Assembly: GCA_013396995.1 (NCBI GenBank)
Contig: VWZP01009950.1
Coordinates: 124,001-188,000, forward strand
Origin: Dicaeum eximium
Lineage: Eukaryota; Chordata; Aves; Passeriformes; Dicaeidae
DNA: 64,000 bases
Reading direction: 5' to 3'
Below, piece by piece: positions 12,546 through 24,858 of this stretch. The notes beneath the pieces were generated by a model. It did no database searches. It was not told the origin of the DNA and worked only from the letters and a program-made list of their open reading frames with translations. Numbering within the stretch: the stretch's first letter is position 1; each line of letters starts with the position of its first letter. The translations under genes and the position numbers were made by a program.

Positions 12546-15500
12546 TCAAGGACAAAAGGGATGAATTTACCTGTTTTCCTTGGTGTTGGATTTTCCTGTT
12601 TTACTGGGGTTTTTTTCAACGAAAAAAGGAAATGCTTGTAATAACAAAAGAAAGGGAAAACTGGTAGGAGATTTTCATTCTGAAATTACTCAGCCTGTTT
12701 TTAATTGGGTGGATTTTAAGTCCATTTTGACCTTTTAAAAAGGATTTTCTATGGAAGGTTGTGTCAGACTTAGCTCCATATTTGGGATTATGCTTTAGAA
12801 ATCCAGGATTTCAAAAATGGTAATAAAATGCTAATTGTTATGCAGAAAAGTATGAAAGACAGAAATAATTGAGGTGTTGCTGGTCAGTAGGGACCTTGTG
12901 CATTTATATTTTGGCTGGCTGTAAAAAGAGTCAGAATATTTATATTTGTGGATTGAACTTTTCACATGTCTGTTAAGTTGTTTAATGGACCGTTATTAAA
13001 AAACAAAATCTTGAACCACTAACAAAGTGCCACAACAAGATTTATATTTAAGATGCACAGTAGAATTTATTTGCACCAAAAAAAAAAAAAAAATTGCTTT
13101 TCAACCTTCTGGAACGCTTTGTCTTAAGCAAACTGATGATTTTAAGATACAGCCTTACACAAATAAGCTCTACTTAAAACCAAACAATTTTGCCATCTTG
13201 ATGTACATCAATTGTGTGCTCCATTAGGTGGCACTTTTTGTAGGGAAGGCTACATAAATCAGGAGTGTCTTCCCCAGAAGAAATTAAGCTATGAAGTTTT
13301 ATTGCTTTTTTATTACTAAGCTTATCACGGTATGATATTGTTTAATGAAATGTGACAGGCTTTGCTGGAAGAAATATAGTGAATACAGCAGCTTTTTTGC
13401 ATTTAACAAGCTAAGGTGCCAGTGTTTCATTTTCAGGATACAAAATGATTGTTTAGTGTGGACACAGATACAGAAATCCATGATAATGTATACATGTATA
13501 TTTTTGCAGCCATCTGGTAACCTTGTCCTCATTTCTTTCATAGATATTCAGAATGAGTTTCCATGTTTTCTTTTTTCTCAATTAAAATGTTTACATTTCT
13601 CCCCCAATTAAAATATCCATTCTAAAGTTTGTATATACATTGGGAATAAAACTGATTTTGTTTTATTGAGTCAACCCCCCCTCCCCAGGAAAGTACTCCT
13701 GGTGTCCTAGACCCAAAACTTTGCCAAAAGGCCTTTTTCTTATCTCAAACTTTGAATATCTTTATTAAATGCATATATATATATATACGTTTGTGTGTAT
13801 ATATGTATATGCATATATATATAAGCATATATATATATAAATGCATATATATATAAACACTATATCTGTAGTATATAGTCATTTATTTGTAACAACCTTA
13901 ATTAATTTGGTGGGTTTTAAACTTTTTTTTAACATTTTGATTTAATTTTAATTTGATTTTTTTTTTTTTAATTTGAATAATACAGTCTGTTCATCCAGTA
14001 TTTTTGCCAACTCCTTGTCCAACACTGATCACTGTAGTAAATTCCTTGGTCACTTTTTGCTTGCAGATACTCATACTGGTGCATATTTAAAACTGACACT
14101 TAAGCAATGTTGTGCAGTATCAAAGGGATGGGGTCCCTTCCTTTTTGGAACACATTGAGCCAAGTGGAGTAGCCATAGTGCTGTCACTGTTCTGCAGCAA
14201 ATATTCCAGTCATTCTACATGGCTGGAATGGGATTTAAAATACAAAATTCCTGTACTTAGTGTTTCAGCATTTGTATCTCAGTGCTTTTTACTGAAATGA
14301 ACTTTCTGCTGAGAGTCCTGAGAGTGTTAAGGTTGATAATGATAAAATGTCACTTTTTGTGCTATTTGTGTCTGCAAAATACAAGTGGTTAGGAATTTCC
14401 TGGTGCATTTAGTAATTCCCTGCATGACAGGGGGTCTGAGATTAACCTAATGGAAACTTCTGCTATAAATACCTGTGTGGAGTGTTTTTAAGAACTCTAA
14501 GTGCATACAGCTGCTCACTGTAAACTTAAAGTAATAAACTTGTATTATTTTAATTGCCTGGTTCTGAAACGAAGAAGTACTAAATTAGCAGTGGTTATTT
14601 CTTTAAATAAGAAAGAAAATGCTAGAGTGCTTACAGCAGGAGTGAGATCTCTTTAAAATGGTAGCATGAAGAAAATCTTTCACCCTTTTTCTTTTTCAGT
14701 CTCGTTCTCTGTCTACTCGAGATCATAAACTTTAATGCCGCTTTCACCTGCTACAAAATACAGATCATCCTTTGGGTATGAAAAGCAAAGGGGAAACAAA
14801 CCCAGCCCAAAAGGCTCAGTGATGAGAACAATATTCTTTCAAGTTCAGTTCCATAGCTGTGCCTTCAGAGCTGAGCTGACTGTCTCAGAATCACTGGCAG
14901 CTGTTTCATCCTCTGGCTTTTTTTCCAGGCTGTGTTCAGACAGGCACTGTCGCCTTTCCTGTGATCCACTTAGGGCATGTCAGGGAAGAGATATTTTCAT
15001 TAAGTACCTCTGACCATTGAGGTTCATTGTTATCGATGGTTTATAGTGCTACTTTGTGGTTCACCAGATTAAATCCTCTCACCGCCTCAAGTTTGGAGGT
15101 TATTTAAGTAATTGGGTATTATTTCCTCACCTGTATCTGAGTATCTTGGCTAACTGGAATACAGTTGCTCGTGTATGTCTGATGTGTTTGTGGCAGTGAT
15201 TTAAAAATAGGATCACTTCCTGCTTTTAATTTTGTATCTGTTCTTTGTCCTTGAGTGTAGTAAGAATGAAGAATGTACAGTAGTTTAGGCTTTGTTGTAT
15301 TATTTTGTATGGCTCCAATGGTGGTGCTTCTCAGCAGTCGAAGTTCATCGGTTTGCAAAGTAATCAATGTGTGCAATATAAATATAACTGCTGTTGCTTT
15401 ATAACTGAGCCTCTCAAACACTGTTGTGTTTCAATAACTCTCTGCAGGGAATAATTGTCACAGAGGGGTCTCATTTCCCAGTACAACTTAGAAAATAAGT

Positions 15501-18500
15501 GAGGTGTTAGGCTGGAAATCCTCCAGGCAAAGAGAGATTGTCATCGTTGGCTGTGTTCATCTATTGTATGTACAAGCTTGCAGGCAGCTGCCCTGATCAC
15601 TCCTCAGTCCTTTTGTTCTGATTTTGTTGTGCTTTTTTAGAGCCTGAATAGTCTTAGTGATTTGAGATTTCCTTTACATTTAACACAGAATGCTGAAGGA
15701 GTCAATAAAATAACTTTTAGATGGCAGAACCAGAAGAATTTTCTGTGAATTGCCACAGGACTTTGCACTTTTTATTGCATTACTTGCTTCATTTGCTCTT
15801 CTACTTCATGTAATTCCTAACGTCTGCTGGGTAGGAAAGAATGCAGAACAGGCAACTTCTTCCATTCCATGTTGTCCTAATATTTTACCTTTCTTCATTT
15901 GTAGATTTACAGCAGCATGTTTGCTGACAATTAGGCGGTAAGAGTTGAGAAAGTGCTTGAAATGCTTTGCTAAGTATTTGCTACAACTGAAATCAGGATC
16001 TCTGAAACATGACTGCTTTTCCTTTTGGAATTTGGAGAAGCTGTTCTGAGAGACATGTGGTTCATTGTGGTCCCTGAAAAATGTGGCTGTGTTTTCTTCT
16101 GTTCTGCATAAAGATCTAAGGTTTCTGTTTCATTAATTGAGGCATAGTGTTCAAAAATATATTTATCTAAATCTTATCATCACTGTCTTGAAGTGGGAAG
16201 GTTCATGCTTAAGTCTGTTTTTAATTCCAAATTACTACTTTTTTAAAAAGAGCCACAAGCCATTAATTTTCTCCTATGAGAAACATTGGTTTGTCTTTTT
16301 CTTGAAGTCCAAGTGTGGTTTGTACATCTGTGGCTGGTGGGATTGAGTTTACAGGGTTCTGTGTAATTAAACTGTGTATTCTGATCCAAATGCTGGTCAG
16401 TGTCCAGTCTGGAATAATCTGTGCCTCAGAGCAGCTGATGTGTGTTGGTGTGTGGCCATATGAAGCTTTGCAAAACAGTTGCCTAAAAATAATTTTGATT
16501 TTTAACCTGTTTAATTTACCTGCTTGCAAATAAAACTAATCATCCTGCCTTCTATCTGACTGTCATCTTTTCCTCTGTCAGGGGAGGTAGATGGTGGTTG
16601 GGATTTAAGTGTTTTGGCTTGGGGTTTTTGTGGTACTCAGATTTCTTTTATTTTCTTTTTTAGTTTGTGAAATAACATGATGATGATGATACTTGCCCAA
16701 AGCATTCTTAATTGCAACTGGAATGCAATGCCTTTTTGCTTTCCCTAGCATGTGGCTGTATAATAAAAGCAGTTCTCTCCAGACAGAGTTACAAATTCTG
16801 TTTATTATTGAGATATAATAGAGATCTCTTTACAGAACGTGTGAGCAAACAGAACGGGGAGGCTGAACTCTTCTCTGCACTAAAGGAGATTTTGCAGCAC
16901 TCTTGCTTCATTTGCTAATGAAAGTTTGAAGGCATTTACCTGTCAGGAAAGAAAGACTCATGCCAAGGAGTTTTCTGCCGAGCCAGGATTGTTGTCTTTG
17001 TAGCTCAAATACCTTTATTTTAATGCAGACTGCAGTATGTCTAGGGAGAAGTATATTGCTCGCAGGAGAGGTTTAAAAATAGGATTGTCAACTTTCTAAT
17101 GTGTCCTTACGTTCCAGCTTTCAACATCTGACCGAAGTATGCTGTGAATCAAACAAAAATCAAATTATAGCAGTATACCTATTGTCTCCTGCCCTGATGT
17201 ACTGCAAGGAAACAAAGTAAGGGAGAAATAAAATCTCTTTTTATTGCAGGAAAGGCAGCACTTGAAGGACAGCGCTTCTAGTTGAATGCAAGGAGTGGAG
17301 ATTGGAGGAATATTTCTGTAGACAAATTCAATATGCTGAGACGTTTAAGTGTAATGAAATTTGAGATAAAGTTCTTGTGATTTTTTATTGATGAAATACT
17401 TAGCTTTCTACAGGAATGCAATATTACTGTGGGATGTTTGCACTGTTATATAAAATATTCTGAATGTTTGAAAGTCTGATTTATAAGAAAAAGTGTTTTG
17501 TTTAATAGGCTTTTTTAATATGCAGTGAAAGCATATTACAAATTAGGCTTTCAACTTCTTTATTAGTTACTGCACTGGAACTGTTTTGACAAAGTTATCT
17601 AGATTTTTATGAAAATTAGAGCTACTTGTCCAATTCCTTATGCTTCATAGAGACTATCAAAATATTCTGTGTGAACTGCAGAACTTGATGTCCCCAAGGG
17701 AAACTTGTAAAAGCATTTAATAGTGAACCCAGAGATTTCATTCAATGCTTTGCAGTTCAGAAGCTGAAGGAGGACTTCAGTTGGATCCAGATGGTGGTAA
17801 TAGGTACAGCAAAATCTCCAGGGTTTGGTTTTTTGGGTTTTTTTTGATAATTGAAAAATAGGGTTTTTTATTCCTTTGGCTTGGTTTCCAACTCGCAGAT
17901 GTGGAGGAAGGGCAAAAAATCTTAAATTCCTTTGCAGAGCCATTTTAACAGACTGGAGTTTAGATAGAAGTTGCATTAATAGGAATGAATGCTGGTTTTA
18001 TTTGTGTAAGTGCATGTATTATTTACTTAATTGTGAAGGTGAAAAAGAAAGAGATTTCTATCATTAGGTTTTTTTAACATGGAGGAGGGGAAAATGGCAG
18101 CTGTGAGGGTCAGCAGGCCTTTAAAACCTTTCAGTTTGGTTCACGACTATATTGAAATATGTGCTCTGGCAGTGCTCAGGGTTACTGTGTGAAGTCTTTC
18201 TGCTAATTAACTGCTGTTTCCAAGTTGTGGAAGTTTCTAGGCTATAACTGATGATAAATACCATTTGTATGAGGCTGAACACATACCTGAGATTTGTCAA
18301 TGTGAGCCCAAAGTACTCTGGTTTCACAAACACTGCAGAAGAAACTTTGACCAGATGTACCTTATTGCATTGAAAATCAGCAATATGATATGATACAAGT
18401 TGTGGCAGAAACTGCTTAACAAGGCAGCTGAATTGAATTACTTGTGAACCTGGCTGCAAATGGAAATATAAGGCAATCAGCTGAAACATCAGAAGAAACC

Positions 18501-18585
18501 TTTTCATGTTGAGGTGGTGGCTCAGAGAGGGTGCAGAGGGCCCATGGACTTAGGAGATGCTCAATATGTGACTGAAAATGTCCTG
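12546..18585. other. Unique AT-rich non-coding DNA
   Basis: No gene is supported. It holds an A16 run (13078-13093), the TA-rich microsatellite listed separately, and short GAT repeats near 16679. Open frames reach 128 codons (18121-18507, minus) without a recognisable domain. The stretch 17090-17220 is repeat-free and AT-rich but gives no specific signal. Confidence 0.55.
13770..13865. repeat. TA/GCATATA-type microsatellite
   Basis: An interrupted (TA)n array with recurring GCATATATATATA blocks and a TGTGTGTATATATG interruption. It is a compound, partly decayed dinucleotide repeat. Confidence 0.9.
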
Positions 18586-18680
18586 AACATCCTGTTCTGG
18601 ATGGCCCTGCTGTCAGCAGAGCCTTGGGCTGGATGTTCTCCAACCTCAGTAGTTATTGTCAGTTATTCAATCATTCTGGG
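18586..18680 (+). mobile_element. CR1 LINE 3' fragment, old
   Basis: ACATCCTGTTCTGGATGGCC, CTGCTGTCAGCAGAGCCTTG, GGCTGGATGTTCTCCAACCT and a tail ending in AATCATTCTGG match the order of an avian CR1 3' end (bottom of the 3' UTR). It is diverged and short. Confidence 0.6.
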
Positions 18681-21600
18681 AACAACAGATCCCCCTGAAC
18701 TTGACCATAAAAATAAAAAATTACTATTCATCAGTCCAGGAAACCTCCTACAAGATCTTTATTCAAATCTGAAAGTGAGCTTGAGGCTGTATTTGAAAGC
18801 TACATGAGTCAGTTCAGGCCTTTGATGGTTTTCCATCAAAATACATTAATGCATCAGAGTACATTAATATATTAATAAAGATGTTGTTAATTCTCGTATC
18901 CTATAATTGAAACTGACTGCAAGTCTTAAACTCACTAATTTGACACTGTGTTTTTGCTGTGGAACAAGCTTGTGTTTTAAATCCTCAAACCAAGCGGAAA
19001 ACCTAATTAATACACAGAAAGTGTGTGAGCTTAACGAATTTGGTAATCTTCCTGACTTCTCACAGTTAGGGTGTAAATAAAACTAAGAAATCTTTCCATG
19101 TCAGGAAACAGGATTCACAAAATACTTTAAGGGGAAATATTCACCCTAAAATACCCAAACTGCAGTTCTCTTTGGAAGAGCTGAAAATGAGGGAGGAATT
19201 TTTTTTTTTTTGCATTGTAAATGCTGTGCAGATGAAGTCATTAAGCTACCTGCAATAACAGCTTTATTTGAAGTTAAATATGCCTTATCCTGCAAGTGGA
19301 ATTTAGTGAACAAATATTTTATTAGGATTCAATCTCTGATTCTTTCTCCTTCTTTAGCATGAAAAAGGCAAACCTTTGTCAATCTTCGAGTTTGTTGCTA
19401 TGATTTAATATGGAGAAAAATGGATATTTAACTTAGGGTGAGGGGGCATCTGGTTAGATCTGCATTTTGGATACAAAGTACTGTATGAAATACTCCATTT
19501 CTCATTCAATGATGGGTTATAATAATGAAAAAGAAGTTTGGCAGCTAACTGGCTGCACAAGTGGAGCTCCCAGGGGATAGTTTTGCTTCAGATACAGAAA
19601 AATGAGGTATTCTGCAGTTCAGGATTGAGTCCCACAGAATTAGTCCCTTCTGACTAAGGCAGGCTTTGAGAAGGATTGCTGAACTCTGGAGGTCTCACTG
19701 CAGAGGCAAGAACTATTCTGTTCATGGCACGCTCAGCAAGTTCAGGCATGGATGAACAGATCGTCTTTTACAGCTCTCACCGAGCAAGGAAAATCAATTA
19801 GCAGTTTAAATGGATCCAAAGAGCTGCTTAATATTTCTATGAAGGCATGTTTTCTCTAACTGGGAATGAGGTATCCAGCCATTCCTTGTTGAATGGGAAA
19901 TGCTCATTTCCTGACAAGCTACCACAGCTTGAGAAACATTTCACTTGAATTATGTGTAATCATTATTATTTTTAGCTTTGGGAGGACAAGGTCACTGAGA
20001 TCAGAATTTTGTGCTGATTGGATTATCACACACAATTTATCCATAAATTCTGTTATAGATCCACTTTTACCTTCCAGAAGTATTCCAGTTCTGTTTCAGC
20101 AGGCAAATCCACATACTGATGTGTTGAACCTAAGTCCTCTCAGCCAGGCTGGAGTCAGGTTTTCTCCACGTTCTCATGCGTCAGGGGTTCATATTTCATC
20201 TGAAGAATGAGCAAAGGAGGTGAAAGCCAACCATGCAAAACTGCAGCCTCAGCCAGGAGCTATTTGAGCTGTTCAATGTCTAAGTCTGGCAGAGTTAGGA
20301 TTAAATAAGGCTCTCGAGGTGCATCAGTTCTGCTTGACCAGCCTGTGCAGGTCCATTATCTCACCAGTGTGCTTGATGAGAGACTTCTTCTGGGTGCCTG
20401 CCTTGTGTTGATAGTGTCTGGAGGATTTGTGGAAGTTTGGTACAAGTCTCTGACCCCCACAAAATTAATGTGATGCTGGTATCTAAACACTAGGAATTCA
20501 CTCTCCTTTTACAGTGAAAGGAACCACAAAAGGTTTGCAAGTGAGTGCTAAATTTCTTGATTTGTTGGCTCCTTCTTTTATTATAAAAAGGGGGATTTGC
20601 AAGCTAAATAAAATTTGATGAGTTTTCAATGGAAAAATAATCTCATTAACTGTGTATCATATAATGCTTAAATATTGTCTAAAGAATTAGGTACACATTT
20701 GTAAGTGTAAGCTCGCTAGTATTGCTCAGCAATTGCTGGAGGCTTGGCTTACAAAAGGAATAAATTTCTTTATATTCAATGATAATAGATAAAATGAACT
20801 TGGATTTGGTGTCACTTGTGTCTTTTTTTATTAAGAAAATGTTCAGGAATGCTGTGGATTTACTTCTGTGTCTACTAGTTGAGCTTTTTTAGGAGATGAT
20901 GTTGATGAACCTTCACAATTCTGTGTCTGTACTCTCATCTCCTAAATCTGATGGCTTCAACCAAACATGCCAACAAAACCAACCCTACCTTGCTAGTGGA
21001 AAAGTTTCATATTTGTATAGCTCTGTTCCCCAAAGAACTTAGTATGCTTTACAGTGCATCAGGTCTGCAGTTCTACTGCAGAATACACCCATTTAGAAAA
21101 GATACACTGAGCTTTGAAGTGCACAACTGCAAGGAAATTCCAACTCTCTCCTTTGTGAAAAGAAGCTGCTTCAGAGCCCCACGTCTTCCCTCTTGCTTTT
21201 CCTACAACTGCTGTTATCTTGAGAGATGAATATGTTGGAGAGAAGCCTGGGCTCCAGTCCTTGTTCTTTTTGGTAATTGGATGCTGAGTTTTGTGGAAGG
21301 AGTATCTGATCTCACCTGCCCAGAGCACAGAGAGAACACATTATTCAGCAAGGAGAGAAAGAGCAGTGGATCTCACTGAATGTTTCACTTAGGGGTTTCA
21401 AGCATTCAGGACTGCAGCCTTACTGTGGAATGGTAATCACATTCAAAATGCTGTTGTATGGTGAGGAACAGAGAGAGAGAAAGCAGAAAAACCTAAAGAA
21501 AAAGCAGAGTTGGGGAAAACCTCCCCAAACTGTTGAGGTCATGAACAGATCACTCAGATCGTTGTCTATAGAGAGCAAACAGTTGCTTCAATAGATAACA

Positions 21601-22333
21601 GGAACTCTTATAATATATCCTGCAAGTTTATAGCACTCCCTGGAAAGTGTCTTTTGCAAAGATATGTGAGTTAACTCGTGTTCTGTTTGTAATTTTATCC
21701 AACCTTACAGTTGTTTTATAGCACTGTGCTGCCAGGCTCAGGAGAGCAGGAGAGAAGTTTGTGTTGGGCTCTGGCACCCACAGAGTTTGGTACTTCTCTG
21801 TTGCATCTGAGCAATTAATTTCCTTCAAAAAACTGGGGTTTGTCTTTTCAATTTTAAGTCTAATTTGTAAAACCTTCTGCGCCCATTATTCATTAGTCTT
21901 TCAGATTTCAGGTTGAATCATGAGGGATAGCCATTATTGTTTTTGCAGTGTTGTTGTCTTGCTTTTATATTTAATCCATGACACTGTAAGCATTCATATC
22001 TCCGTCATTTGATTTACCCAGCTAAAGAAGTCAGTCTCCTTTTGTGACTTCAGCTACCCATTGTGTAGTGCATTTTACCATTTTTTTCCTTTCTACCCTG
22101 TTCAATTTGGGTTCCTCCTTCTCAGATTTATTCAACTGGTATTTTATAAACATTTTGAGAGATTGTAGTGCTATATAAGTGATACTTTCATCTGATCCAT
22201 TTCCAGGCTTTATTTTCACAGATGGTAAGAGGAAATTTAGTAGCTCTGCTGGTGACAGAGGAAGGTCCTTCTTGTCTCCCTCTGTTTACCTTCCATTGAT
22301 CCTGTTTTTTGGGGTTGTTCAATAGGCTAGCCC
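18681..22333. other. Unique non-coding DNA
   Basis: No gene or mobile element recognised. A nested inverted repeat at 20698-20755 is listed as a finding. Open frames of up to 105 codons have no domain. Confidence 0.55.
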
Positions 22334-22535
22334 AGGACAAGGGATAAACACTTAAGGAAATCTTTTTTAATTGTGACTGTTACCAGTGCTTTGTTGCCCA
22401 CAGAGATTGTGTAGTTGCCATCCTTAGGGATTTTTCAAAAGCCATCTGGAGATGGTCCTGGGCAGCTGGCCCTGCTTGAGCAGGAGGAGTTGGTGACCTC
22501 CAGTAATTCCTGTCCAGCCTGGCCTGCTGAATTCT
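22334..22535 (+). mobile_element. CR1 LINE 3' fragment
   Basis: Begins GGACAAGGGATAAACA and continues with TTGTTGCCCACAGAGATTGT, CATCCTTAGGGATTTTTCAA, GAGATGGTCCTGGGCAGCTG and CCCTGCTTGAGCAGGAGG, ending near TGCTGAATTCT. This is the order of the CR1 3' region with its decayed ATTCTGTG-type tail. Moderately diverged. Confidence 0.82.
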
Positions 22536-23436
22536 AAATTATTAGTTTTATAAACGGACACCAGTATAGGAGCATATGTCAATTTAAGATATTGATGCCC
22601 GGTTTGTACTAATATTGTGCCAGTATGAATTGCTTTCCATGCAGAAAAAATTAAATTATTATAACTCTTCCCTTCTTAAAAACAGGTTGCTCATTTTGAA
22701 GATCAAATTACAACCACTTATGTGTGCCTCTGTAAAAGTGAAAGAGCAACATATTGTTTTACTCAGCTTTTTCTTGTACATTGTCTAGTTTACACACAAA
22801 CTCTTAACCATATCTATTGCATGCTTTTTAATAAAGAGAACTGACTAATAAAGCAAGAAAGGTAGAAGTTGATCACTGAAGTGCAGTTCACAGATGATGA
22901 TACTCCTGGTGAATTCTGCACCTCACTGCCTACAGTAGTAAAAAGTTGTAAATTATATATTTAGGTGGAGTTTGAATGCATCTGCATTCCAGGACAAACT
23001 TAAAAGTCCAAAGTCTGACCTTTTGCAGGACTTTACTGAATTCTCTGCAAGTGCAAAGTCCAAGGTTTGGTGCTGTAAGTTCACTCCTGTAAAACTGAAT
23101 TTGAATATGCAGCTGTTCTCCTCTGTTCTTAGTGGAATACTGTGAATCTTGTTGCATAAGGAACATGAATAATAATGTTCAACTTTCTGGAAAGTAGTTT
23201 CAAAATGAATTGAACCTATGACTGTGAAAGCTATATTGTGTATATGGAGAAGTGTGACAGTAGGTTTGACAGTATGTTTTTTATGGTTTTTGACCTGTGT
23301 GTTTGTGGCCTGGGCAGAACTGAGCTGACTTTACTGAGTTTACGTGACTAGGTTGGAATTTTGCGTTCAGTTTGTGTTCATAGTTTTCATGATTCAGGTG
23401 CTGTCTTTCTTTGTTTCTTTTTTTATTATTTTCTTT

Positions 23437-23469
<33 letters not shown>

Positions 23470-24520
23470 TTTTTANTTTTTAATTTACCTGAAGGTAACT
23501 TCTTGTTGTGTGAATGTATTTGTCTTTGGCACAGCAGAGGAAACAAATGCACCTCTCTATTCTGCTAAGACAGTGCAGTTAAAAACAAAACAACAAAAAA
23601 ATTGAAGATAAAATGAACCAAGGGAGGAACTCATAGAATTTATCTTTCTGCCAAATACATATGTCACAAACAGGAATAGCCAAAAAGGTTTCCTATCAAG
23701 ACTTATGTGTGGTAGAAGAAAAACCCTCCCACTGGGCAGTGTCTACTGATCCCACATTGGAGCCTGAGGTGCACTTGAGCCTCCAGAGCTCACCAGTTCT
23801 GCAATCTGACCTTCTTTCCTTTCTGCAGAACTGCAGTTCCAATACTCAAATGCAATCATGTATCACTGTTACAGGATTAATTGTACTTATTTTCTATTTT
23901 GCTAAAGTGCTAGCCCCACCCCTCCCTGCAGGTGCCCACTGGGACAGCTTAAAAGCTGTGTACTCACTTAGGTCCTTGTAGATGAGGGGTGAGAGCTCTT
24001 GGAGCTGTGTATAATTGCAGAAATACTTGTATCACTCAGATTATGTTAATGCTAAAATGATTATGTGCACTTTAGCTGAATAGTTGTCTAATTCTTCCAG
24101 CTGTGCCTTGACAAATTACCATAGAAATAACCATTAATTATCTGATCTATAAAGGGAGAAATCATTTGATCTTTTTCCAGTTATTACTGAGTAATTAAAT
24201 GATAAATTACCCACATGTAAACTAATCTGCATCTCACAAAACAGTCCCTAAAATTGCAAGGCTCTTGTAATGTGGTACATTAGAGAAGTTAAGTGGGGGC
24301 TAATGTTAGAAGAGTTCTAACTCATAAGCATAGCGAAAAATCTGGGGTACAGTCCACTTAGAAAATGAGGAGCAGGGAGACTTAGAGATTTATTTCTGTT
24401 CTGTATATTTCTCAACTAGAGACTATCAAAAATTCTGTTGTTCATATAAAAAATTATGCTTGACTTGCAGGCTTTTAAAAATAATTTTCCTCATAGTATC
24501 TACCTGTTAAATAATTACAG
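22536..24520. other. Unique non-coding DNA with a poly-T tract
   Basis: No gene is supported. It includes a 30-base T run and an ambiguous base (see next entry) and a repeat-free, TAAT-rich patch at 24100-24240. Confidence 0.55.
23411..23482. repeat. T-rich low-complexity tract with T30 and one N
   Basis: The uninterrupted T run spans 23439-23468. The single ambiguous base of the window lies at 23476. The poly-F translations of overlapping frames are artefacts of this tract. The true length is likely uncertain in the assembly. Confidence 0.95.
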
Positions 24521-24858
24521 GGGACCTTAAAGCTCACAGGGACACCTTCCAATTTCGCAGGGTGCTCCAAGCCCTGTCTAACCTGGCCTTGGACACTTCA
24601 GGGATGGGGTAGCTACAGCTTCTCTGGGCAATGAAGAATTCCTTCCCAATATTCCCCCTTGTCCTGTCACTCCAGGCCTTTGTAAATAGTATCTCTCCAT
24701 TTTTCCTGTAGGCCCCTTTTAGGCCCTGGGAGGCCCCAGTTAATTCATCCCAAAGCCTTTTTTGCCCCAGCCTGAAGAGTCCCAATTCTCCCAGCCTTTG
24801 CTGACGGGAGAGGTGCTGCATCCCTTTGATCAGCTTGGTGGCCTCCTGTGGACTGGAG
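24521..24858 (-). mobile_element. CR1 LINE fragment, about 340 bp
   Basis: Read on plus, the reverse complement of CR1 is followed for most of its 3' UTR and the end of ORF2: GGGACCTTAAAGCTCACAGG, GGGTGCTCCAAGCCCTGTCT, GATGGGGTAGCTACAGCTTC, TGTCCTGTCACTCCAGGCC, CAGCCTGAAGAGTCCCAATT, and GGTGGCCTCCTGTGGACTGG. It is 5'-truncated. The long minus-strand open frame across it (24534-24914) is CR1-derived and interrupted, not a host gene. Confidence 0.93.

Noticed and set aside
18121..18507. 128-codon minus-strand frame, considered as a retroviral or host fragment
   Set aside because: I could not find any catalytic or structural motif, and the plus strand around it shows no element edges other than the CR1 tail starting at 18586.
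23344..23605. Phe-rich open frames
   Set aside because: They are translations of the poly-T tract and contain the ambiguous base.
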